From the NCBI GenBank assembly GCA_002291855.1, contig DBAW01000151.1, positions 1 through 5,101 of the forward strand: a DNA stretch of 5,101 nt. The letters run 5' to 3'. The translations under genes were made by a program, and so were the position numbers. The stretch is from Sphingomonas sp. UBA1000. GTDB taxonomy: Bacteria; Pseudomonadota; Alphaproteobacteria; Sphingomonadales; Sphingomonadaceae. Position 1 is the first letter of the stretch; the number at the start of each line of letters is the position of its first letter. Below the pieces are notes generated by a model. That model saw nothing but the letters and a program-made list of their open reading frames with translations. It had not been told where the DNA came from and searched no databases. Positions 1-4,522 of this stretch are shown here, piece after piece.

Positions 1-2
1 CC

Positions 3-18
3 CGCGCCGAAAGGCGCG
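3..18 (-). terminator. GC-rich hairpin downstream of the fatty acyl-AMP ligase gene (possible terminator)
   Basis: CGCGCC (3-8) and GGCGCG (13-18) form a perfect 6-bp stem around a 4-nt loop, GAAA on the plus strand and TTTC on the minus strand. It lies about 45 bp behind the stop codon of the minus-strand ligase gene, where a transcription terminator would be expected. The bases that would show a T tract on the minus strand lie beyond position 1, so intrinsic termination cannot be judged from this window. It could equally be a chance GC hairpin. Confidence 0.35.
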
Positions 19-63
19 CAACGGACAAACCCGGCGCAAGCCGCACTACAAACAAACGCCGGA

Positions 64-1794
64 TTACGCCGCCAGATCGTAGGGCCGGATCTGCCCCGAC
101 AGATAGAGGTTGCGCGCCTTGGTGCGGCTGAGCTTGCCCGAGCTGGTGCGCGGCAGCGTGCGCGGCGGCACCAGTTCGACGACGCAGTTCATGCCTGTCA
201 CCTGCCGCACACGGTCACGGATGGCGTCGCGCAGCCGCGCGCGCTCGGCGGGGTCGGCGGTGCGGCACTGGACGAGCACCGCCGGGGCTTCCTCGCCCGC
301 CGGGGTGGTGATCGCAAAGGCGGCGATGTCGCCGGCCTTGAAGCCGGGCAGCTGCTCGACCGCCCATTCAATGTCCTGCGGCCAGTGATTCTTGCCGTTG
401 ACGATGATCATGTCCTTGGCGCGGCCGACAATGTAGAGATAGCCGCCCGACATATAACCCATGTCGCCGGTATCCAGCCAGCCATCGACCAGGCACGCGG
501 CAGTCGCCTCGGGATCGCGGAAATAGCCGGTCATCACCGATCCGCCCTGGCACCAGACCTTGCCGATCGCCCGTTCGGGCAGGGCCGCGCCGTCTTCGCT
601 GCGGATCTCGACCGCCATGTCGCGCACCGGCTTGCCGCAATTGACGACCGCGCGGAACCGTTCGGTCGCACCCGCTGCCGGGGGCGTGCCGCCCGCCAGC
701 TCGCTTTCGGCGACCATTTCGACGACAATGCCTTCGCCCGGCGGCATGATGGTGACGGCCAGCGTCGCCTCGGCCAGCCCATAGCTCGGCAGAAAGGCGC
801 GGGCGTTGAACCCGGCATCGCCGAACGCCTCGACAAAGGACTGCATGACATCGGGGCGGATCATGTCCGCGCCATTGCCCGCGACACGCCAGCGCGACAG
901 ATCGAACCGTTCGGCGACATGCATCTGGCTCGACACGCGCCGCGCGCAGATGTCGTAGCCGAAGGTCGGCGAATAGCTGAGCGTCGTGCCGGGATTGCGC
1001 GAGATCAGGTCGAGCCAGGCGAGCGGCCGCCGCGCGAAATCCTCGGTCTTCAGATAATCGGCCGACACCTGATTGGCGACCGGCGACAGCATGCAGCCGA
1101 CAAGGCCCATGTCATGATACCAGGGCAGCCAGGACACGCAGCGGTCGCCGGGGCGGACCAGCATGCCGTGCGAATGGGCGGCGAGATTGTTGAGCAGCGC
1201 GCGGTGGGTGACGGCAACGCCGTGCGGAAACCGGGTCGAGCCGCTGGAATATTGCAGATAGGCGATATCGTCCGGATCGGCGGCGGGCAGCGGCGCATCG
1301 GGCGCGGCTTCGTTCGCGAAATCCTGCCACGACATGCCGGCGACGCCCGAATGCCGCGCCGCCTCGCCCGCCATGGCGGCAAGATCGGCCGGGTAGATCA
1401 GCATCAGCGGGTCGCAGCTGTCGAGCTGGACCTTGAGCTGGTCGACATAGGCGGAGGCCCCGCCGAACGAGGTCGGCAGCGGCAGCGGCACCGGCCATGC
1501 CCCGGCATAGACCGCCCCGAAGAACAGCGATGCGAACTCCGGCCCGGTTTCGGCGATCAGCGCCACCCGGTCGCCCCGGCCGATGCCGCGCGCCACCATC
1601 CGCCGGGCATGGGCAAGCGCGTCGTCGCGCAGCTCGGCATAGCCATAGGCGCGCACCAGCGTGCCGCGCGCATCGTGGAAGTTGAAGCCCTTCAGCCCCT
1701 TGGCCGCATAATCCAGCGCGTCGCCCAGCGTCGCGAAATCGGAAAAGCGGCGCGGCATCGCATCATCGGACGGCGTGACGACGATTTCGGTCAT
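64..1794 (-). CDS. Fatty acyl-AMP ligase (FAAL), ANL adenylating superfamily
   Basis: A 576-aa adenylate-forming enzyme predicted to convert a fatty acid and ATP to acyl-AMP and load it on an acyl carrier protein; probably cytosolic. Motifs in order: P-loop YSSGSTRFPHG (182-192), SWLPWYHDMGL (221-231), PSYGLAEATLAVT (336-348), the NCGKP segment (385-389) typical of FAALs, DTGDMGY (441-447), GRAKDMIIVNGKNHWPQD (457-474) and a C-terminal PRTSSGKLSRTKAR (548-561) with the presumed catalytic Lys554. Length and the NHWPQDIE stretch fit FAALs rather than acyl-CoA synthetases. The P-loop has His191 where most relatives have Lys. The start at 1794 is the first ATG; only a weak CAGGG lies 15 nt or more upstream, and Met13 is an alternative. 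In Caulobacter a comparable acyl-ACP synthetase (AasR) with a dedicated ACP supplies serine palmitoyltransferase for sphingolipid synthesis. A similar role is plausible in a sphingomonad but is inference, because no partner gene is visible. It is transcribed divergently from recX. Confidence 0.93.
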   Translation of the reverse strand: MTEIVVTPSDDAMPRRFSDFATLGDALDYAAKGLKGFNFHDARGTLVRAYGYAELRDDALAHARRMVARGIGRGDRVALIAETGPEFASLFFGAVYAGAWPVPLPLPTSFGGASAYVDQLKVQLDSCDPLMLIYPADLAAMAGEAARHSGVAGMSWQDFANEAAPDAPLPAADPDDIAYLQYSSGSTRFPHGVAVTHRALLNNLAAHSHGMLVRPGDRCVSWLPWYHDMGLVGCMLSPVANQVSADYLKTEDFARRPLAWLDLISRNPGTTLSYSPTFGYDICARRVSSQMHVAERFDLSRWRVAGNGADMIRPDVMQSFVEAFGDAGFNARAFLPSYGLAEATLAVTIMPPGEGIVVEMVAESELAGGTPPAAGATERFRAVVNCGKPVRDMAVEIRSEDGAALPERAIGKVWCQGGSVMTGYFRDPEATAACLVDGWLDTGDMGYMSGGYLYIVGRAKDMIIVNGKNHWPQDIEWAVEQLPGFKAGDIAAFAITTPAGEEAPAVLVQCRTADPAERARLRDAIRDRVRQVTGMNCVVELVPPRTLPRTSSGKLSRTKARNLYLSGQIRPYDLAA

Positions 1795-1880
1795 AGACGT
1801 TCAGTGCAACCCTGTGTTTCGAGGGATCGGTTCATCCGGTCGCCTGCCGGGCGGACAGCAACAGTCCCGGCCCTGATTCC

Positions 1881-1908
1881 CTTTTTGCCCGGGCGCTTTT
1901 CTGCCCGG
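1881..1908. repeat. Imperfect tandem repeat CTTTT(C)TGCCCGG with a 6-bp inverted repeat
   Basis: CTTTTTGCCCGG (1881-1892) and CTTTTCTGCCCGG (1896-1908) are near-identical units separated by GCG. The same bases include an inverted pair CCGGGC (1889-1894) and GCCCGG (1903-1908) around an 8-nt loop. The element lies about 90-115 bp upstream of the ligase start codon. It could be an operator for the ligase gene or a chance GC-rich structure. No gene ends nearby, so a terminator role is unlikely. Confidence 0.4.
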
Positions 1909-1959
1909 ATCCCGTTTCCCCGCTTGCCTGCCATGGCAAACACGCCAAGGTCAGGCAGC

Positions 1960-1972
1960 ATGTTTCAGTTTC
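1960..1972. repeat. ATGTTTCAGTTTC element, copy 1 (upstream of recX)
   Basis: This 13-bp sequence recurs exactly at 2693-2705 in the promoter region of the cold-shock gene. It contains two GTTTC words spaced one base apart. Here it lies 46 bp before the recX start codon, in the loop between CAGGC (1952-1956) and GCCTG (1974-1978). It is AT-rich against a GC-rich background, and both copies are non-coding, which suggests a shared regulator-binding site. Unlike copy 2 it has no upstream GAAAC half-site and no recognisable -10 hexamer downstream. Confidence 0.5.
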
Positions 1973-2018
1973 AGCCTGCCCGCATGGCGGCCGGGCGCGG
2001 TCAAAATCGGACGCGAGT

Positions 2019-2648
2019 GTGGCACAATCGTGGCGCGGCAAACCCCATGGCGGGGACGGGGAGGGTGATCCGCTTGCCGGTGCCGGCCGCGGGCACACTG
2101 ATCGGCGCGCGCGCACGCCGCCGCCGCTCGACGCCGATGCGCTCGAACGGCTGGCGCTGCGCTATGTCGAACGCTTCGCGACCACGCGGGCGCGGCTGGC
2201 CGCCTATCTCGACCGCAAGCTGCGCGAACGCGGCTGGCGCAGCGATGCGGCCCCCGATCCGGCGGCGCTGGTCGCGCGGCTGGCGGCGCTCGGCTATGTC
2301 GATGATCGCGGCTTTGCCGAACAGCGGGCAGCCGGGCTGACGCGGCGCGGCTATGGCGTGCGCCGGGTGGGTGCGGCGCTGCGCGCGGCCGGGATCGCGG
2401 CTGAAGATGCCGCACCCGCCGAAGAGGCCGCGCGCGATGCGGCCTGGGCCGCCGCGCTCGCCTTTGCCCGTCGCCGCCGGATCGGCCCGTTCGCGCCGGA
2501 CGCAGCAGCGGAGGCCGACCCCGTCGCCCGCCGCCGCACCCGCGACCGGGCGATGGCAGCGATGCTGCGCGCTGGCCATGCGCCGCGTCTTGCCGCCCGC
2601 ATCCTCGATGCCGCGCCCGGCACGGTGCCCGACGAAGACGGGGGCTGA
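2019..2648 (+). CDS. recX: Regulatory protein RecX
   Basis: RecX binds RecA and its filaments and modulates recombination and the SOS response in the cytoplasm. The 209-aa product is helical and Arg/Ala-rich with three RecX-type repeats: residues about 41-73 (LERLALRYVERFATTRARL, then LRERGW), about 84-128 with the family hallmark LGYVDDRGFAEQRA (91-104) followed by RRGYGVRRV, and about 135-199 (ARRRRIGPF, then MLRAGHAPRLAARIL). The first 36 residues are low-complexity, rich in Gly, Arg and Pro, and lie outside the family core. GTG at 2019 is the only usable in-frame start I find before the core; the Shine-Dalgarno match (CGGA) is poor, so the true start is uncertain. A much stronger GGGGAGGG at 2058-2065 has no suitable in-frame start after it. 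recA is not adjacent. The stop is about 115 bp from the likely next start, so separate transcription of the next gene is plausible. Confidence 0.88.
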   Translation: MAQSWRGKPHGGDGEGDPLAGAGRGHTDRRARTPPPLDADALERLALRYVERFATTRARLAAYLDRKLRERGWRSDAAPDPAALVARLAALGYVDDRGFAEQRAAGLTRRGYGVRRVGAALRAAGIAAEDAAPAEEAARDAAWAAALAFARRRRIGPFAPDAAAEADPVARRRTRDRAMAAMLRAGHAPRLAARILDAAPGTVPDEDGG

Positions 2649-2662
2649 TGGCGGCCGACTGG

Positions 2663-2676
2663 ACACAAGAAAGTGT
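2663..2676. promoter_or_regulatory. ACAC-N6-GTGT dyad between recX and the cold-shock gene
   Basis: ACAC (2663-2666) and GTGT (2673-2676) form a 4-bp inverted repeat with an A-rich 6-nt centre, 15 bp behind the recX stop. It lies in the AT-richer promoter region of the cold-shock gene, upstream of the GAAAC/GTTTC element. It resembles a small operator but is too short to assign. The spacing is 2 nt shorter than an NrdR box, so I do not call it that. Confidence 0.25.
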
Positions 2677-2686
2677 AAAGCGCGCG

Positions 2687-2705
2687 GAAACTATGTTTCA
2701 GTTTC
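2687..2705 (+). promoter_or_regulatory. GAAAC-TAT-GTTTC-A-GTTTC operator-like element (includes repeat copy 2, 2693-2705)
   Basis: GAAAC (2687-2691) and GTTTC (2695-2699) make a perfect 5-bp dyad with a 3-nt centre, followed one base later by another GTTTC (2701-2705). Positions 2693-2705 repeat exactly the element at 1960-1972. The block ends 15 bp before the TATGAT hexamer at 2721-2726, so it covers the -35 region of the predicted cold-shock gene promoter. The -35 match is poor: TTCAGT (2697-2702) at an 18-bp spacing agrees with TTGACA at only three bases. This fits an activator- or repressor-controlled promoter. The binding protein is unknown. Confidence 0.5.
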
Positions 2706-2717
2706 GCAACAAAGCTG

Positions 2718-2726
2718 TGCTATGAT
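2718..2726 (+). promoter_or_regulatory. Extended -10 promoter (TGC-TATGAT) for the cold-shock/DUF192 operon
   Basis: TATGAT (2721-2726) matches the housekeeping -10 consensus at five of six bases and is preceded by the TGn extension (2718-2719). Transcription would start near 2733. The surrounding 2661-2730 stretch is clearly AT-richer than the rest of the window. If this is the promoter, the ATG codons at 2722 and 2725 lie at or above the -10 box and cannot start the protein, which argues for a start downstream. Confidence 0.55.
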
Positions 2727-2738
2727 GCTAACCTGGTT

Positions 2739-2760
2739 GGGGGGACCTGATTTGGGGGGG
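2739..2760 (+). promoter_or_regulatory. Twin G-tract leader / unusual ribosome-binding region of the cold-shock gene
   Basis: Runs of six G (2739-2744) and seven G (2754-2760) are separated by ACCTGATTT. Either could serve as a degenerate Shine-Dalgarno: GGGGGGA would serve TTG at 2752 (7-nt spacing), and the seven-G run sits 3 nt before GTG at 2764. Neither spacing is textbook for GTG, so the start stays open. Two further G runs follow at 2787-2792 and 2796-2798, making the transcript leader unusually G-rich. Confidence 0.35.
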
Positions 2761-2763
2761 CAA

Positions 2764-3540
2764 GTGGATCTCGATCGGCCGGCGCCGGGGGGCGCGGGTC
2801 ATTTGCGGGCACAGAACCGCGTCGACGGCCTTGCCGATGGCGGGGGCGCCGGTCGCGTGCCGGCTGCCGCACGGCCGGGCAATGGCTATGGCGAGCCGTG
2901 CACCATATCGCGTGCGGCCTCGGTCGCGGCGGCGGAAGCCGCGCTGATCGGCAAGTCCGAAAGCGCCTCGCCCGCGCCCAGCCCCGATCATGCCGGGGTG
3001 GCCCAGACCGATCCGGCAGCCGACGGCCAGACGCTCGAACGCCATTCGGGCGCGGTCAAATGGTTCGACGCCACGCGCGGCTTTGGCTTCATCGTCAGCG
3101 AACAGGGCGGCGGCGACATTCTGGTGCATTTTTCGGTCCTGCGTGACCATGGCCGGCGCAGCCTGCCCGAAGGCGCGCGGGTCGATTGCCTCGCCGCGCA
3201 CCGCGACCGCGGGCTGCAGGCGCGCCAGATCCTGTCCTTCGATCTGTCGACCGCAATCGGGCCGGATCATGACGTGCTCGCCCGCCCGCGCGAGCGGGTG
3301 GACCCCGCCGCGCTCGCCGAACAGGCCGGTCCGCCCGAGCCGGTGCGCGTCAAATGGTTCAACCGGCTGAAGGGCTACGGATTTCTGGTGCGCGACGGCG
3401 ATGATGGCGATATCTTCGTGCACATGGAAACCTTTCGCCGCGCCGGCATCCTCGACATCCAGCCCGACCAGCGCCTGATCGCGCGCATCGCCGACGGGCG
3501 CAAAGGGCCGCTCGCCGTCCAGGTCGATCCGGCGGACTGA
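2764..3540 (+). CDS. Double cold-shock-domain protein
   Basis: A single-stranded nucleic-acid-binding protein of the CspA superfamily, probably a cytoplasmic RNA chaperone acting in cold or stationary-phase adaptation. From GTG 2764 it is 258 aa with two cold-shock domains. CSD1 (about 95-160) has GAVKWFDATRGFGFI, RNP2-like ILVHFS and LPEGARV. CSD2 (about 194-256) has VKWFNRLKGYGFL, IFVHME and GPLAVQVD. Each domain differs from the canonical FVHF at one RNP2 aromatic (Leu in CSD1, Met in CSD2). Two-domain cold-shock proteins are usual in alphaproteobacteria. The first 94 residues are low-complexity Gly/Ala/Pro sequence resembling no domain. By hand count, third-position G/C is 31 of 43 codons at 2764-2892 against 43 of 53 in CSD1, so part of this stretch may be untranslated leader. 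Other in-frame starts are ATG 2722 and 2725, TTG 2752, GTG 2857 and GTG 2998. The DUF192 gene follows after 4 bp. Confidence 0.88.
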   Translation: MDLDRPAPGGAGHLRAQNRVDGLADGGGAGRVPAAARPGNGYGEPCTISRAASVAAAEAALIGKSESASPAPSPDHAGVAQTDPAADGQTLERHSGAVKWFDATRGFGFIVSEQGGGDILVHFSVLRDHGRRSLPEGARVDCLAAHRDRGLQARQILSFDLSTAIGPDHDVLARPRERVDPAALAEQAGPPEPVRVKWFNRLKGYGFLVRDGDDGDIFVHMETFRRAGILDIQPDQRLIARIADGRKGPLAVQVDPAD

Positions 3541-3544
3541 TCCG

Positions 3545-4024
3545 ATGTGGCGCCTGTTTGCCGCCGCCTGCCTTGCGCTGGCGCTCGCCCCGCTCGCCGC
3601 GTGCAATGCCCGTCCTGCTGAATCGGCCCCGGCGCGGACGGCGGCGGGCCTCGATCTCGTCACCCTCAACATCACCGACGCCACCGGACGGCGGCACAGC
3701 TTCCGGGTCGAGGTGGCGCGCACTGTCGCCGAACAGGCGCAGGGGCTGATGTTCCGCGAATCGCTGGCCCCGGATGCGGGGATGATCTTCCCGTTCGATC
3801 CGCCGCGCCCGGCCAGCTTCTGGATGAAGAACACGCTGATCCCGCTCGACATCATCTTCATCCGCGCGGACGGCACCATTGCGCGCATCGCCGCCAACAC
3901 CATCCCGCACTCGCTGGCCCCGGTCGAATCGGGCGAGGATGTCGCCGCCGTGCTCGAACTGGCGGGCGGGCGCGCGGCGGCGCTTGGCATCAATGCCGGC
4001 GACCGGGTGAGCTGGCCGCGCTGA
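3545..4024 (+). CDS. DUF192-family lipoprotein
   Basis: A 159-aa exported protein of unknown biochemical function. The N-terminus is a lipoprotein signal peptide: Met-Trp-Arg, a hydrophobic stretch to about residue 16, then lipobox LAAC with the lipidated Cys20. Asn at the following position gives no inner-membrane retention signal by the E. coli rule. Residues about 36-158 are one complete DUF192 domain with its conserved GLMFRESLAPDAGMIFPF (67-84), FWMKNTLIPLDIIFI (92-106) and a terminal LGINAGDRV (147-155). The start ATG is 4 bp behind the cold-shock gene stop, with GGCGGA 8 nt upstream inside that gene's last codons, so the pair is almost certainly co-transcribed and translationally coupled. 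The pairing recurs in alphaproteobacteria as I recall; its meaning is unknown. Family assignment is confident, molecular role is not. Confidence 0.92.
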   Translation: MWRLFAAACLALALAPLAACNARPAESAPARTAAGLDLVTLNITDATGRRHSFRVEVARTVAEQAQGLMFRESLAPDAGMIFPFDPPRPASFWMKNTLIPLDIIFIRADGTIARIAANTIPHSLAPVESGEDVAAVLELAGGRAAALGINAGDRVSWPR

Positions 4025-4039
4025 GGCTGGGTTCGGCCG

Positions 4040-4064
4040 GCGGGCGCGGGGTGAACCCGCCCGC
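4040..4064 (+). terminator. GC-rich hairpin after the DUF192 gene (possible weak terminator)
   Basis: GCGGGCG (4040-4046) pairs perfectly with CGCCCGC (4058-4064), with two further G-C pairs possible inside and a TGAA-containing loop. An alternative 5-bp stem uses 4046-4050 and 4056-4060. It begins 15 bp after the DUF192 stop codon, where the cold-shock/DUF192 transcript could end. Only TTT at 4071-4073 follows, so it is not a classic intrinsic terminator and read-through into the NDUFA12 gene is possible. The rest of the 4025-4123 gap holds two ACCGGGC words (4081-4087, 4095-4101) and no clear promoter. Confidence 0.35.
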
Positions 4065-4123
4065 TGCGCATTTGCGTTCGACCGGGCTTTCCCAACCGGG
4101 CCGACATCGCTAAACGCGGCGCC

Positions 4124-4522
4124 ATGGGTCTGCTCGCATCGATCTTCACCTGGTGGAACGGCGCCACCATCGGCACCGCGCTTTACACCCGCCGCAACGG
4201 CGTGCGCGTCGGCAGCGACGATTGGGGCAATGTTTATTACGAAGCCCGCACGGCCGGCGAGGACGGGCAGAAGCGCCGCTGGGTGATCTTCAACGGATCG
4301 AACGACGCCAGCCGGGTGCCGCCCGAATGGCATGGCTGGCTGCACCACACCACCGATCTGCTGCCCGAGGCGCTGCCCGCGCCGCGCGCCTGGCAGAAGC
4401 CGGCGGTGCCGAACATGACCGGCACTGCGGCGGCCTATCGCCCGGCGGGCGCGCTCGAACAGGGCGGCGTCCGTGCGGCGTCGACCGGCGATTATGAGGC
4501 GTGGAGCCCGGACGCGGCATGA
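4124..4522 (+). CDS. NADH:ubiquinone oxidoreductase subunit, NDUFA12 (B17.2) family
   Basis: A 132-aa homologue of the mitochondrial complex I accessory subunit NDUFA12, which lies on the matrix/cytoplasmic arm where it supports assembly and stability and has no redox centre. Family signatures run through the first two thirds: FTWWNGATIGTALYTRRNG (8-26), GSDDWGNVYYE (30-40), RRWVIFNG (51-58) and PPEWHGWLHH (66-75). The C-terminal part (about 88-132) is Pro/Ala-rich with the PNMTGT segment (96-101) also seen in relatives. No signal peptide or membrane segment is visible, as expected for a peripheral subunit. Among bacteria the family is essentially alphaproteobacterial and is often encoded away from the nuo operon, as here. 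The Shine-Dalgarno is weak. The stop codon overlaps the next start as ATGA, indicating translational coupling to the DUF2155 gene. Confidence 0.94.
   Translation: MGLLASIFTWWNGATIGTALYTRRNGVRVGSDDWGNVYYEARTAGEDGQKRRWVIFNGSNDASRVPPEWHGWLHHTTDLLPEALPAPRAWQKPAVPNMTGTAAAYRPAGALEQGGVRAASTGDYEAWSPDAA

Larger units (their letters stand above)
1795..2018. other. Divergent intergenic region between the FAAL gene and recX
   Basis: These 224 bp must carry the minus-strand promoter of the ligase gene and probably a plus-strand recX promoter. I see no good -35/-10 pair on either strand. It holds several small symmetries: an imperfect tandem repeat at 1881-1908, the 10-bp palindrome TGCCATGGCA (1929-1938), the inverted pair TGCCTG (1925-1930) and CAGGCA (1952-1957), the pair CAGGC (1952-1956) and GCCTG (1974-1978) flanking an ATGTTTCAGTTTC element, and three GCCTGCC words (1842-1848, 1926-1932, 1974-1980). 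A minus-strand reading frame runs through it but resembles no protein I know and is probably not coding. Confidence 0.6.

Noticed and set aside
2047..2100. ATG 2047 as an alternative recX start, given the strong GGGGAGGG at 2058-2065
   Set aside because: It is in a different frame from the RecX domains and would need a frameshift; the purine tract lies after it, not before it.
1832..2116. A 94-codon minus-strand frame in the divergent intergenic region
   Set aside because: No family resemblance, low-complexity Pro/Arg/Ser composition, overlap with the recX start and no convincing ribosome-binding site. A small unknown protein cannot be fully excluded.
385..2340. A 651-codon plus-strand open frame antisense to the ligase gene
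   Set aside because: Its product is rich in Arg, His, Ala and Gly with no recognisable domain, and it is the complement of a clear FAAL gene. Long antisense frames are usual in GC-rich DNA.
2663..2676. NrdR box interpretation of ACAC-N6-GTGT
   Set aside because: NrdR boxes have a longer AT-rich centre and usually come in pairs upstream of ribonucleotide reductase genes; neither holds here.
4025..4123. Possible tRNA in the DUF192-NDUFA12 gap because of a GTTCGA word at 4075-4080
   Set aside because: The flanking bases do not form a T-arm stem and no acceptor, D or anticodon arm can be drawn around it.
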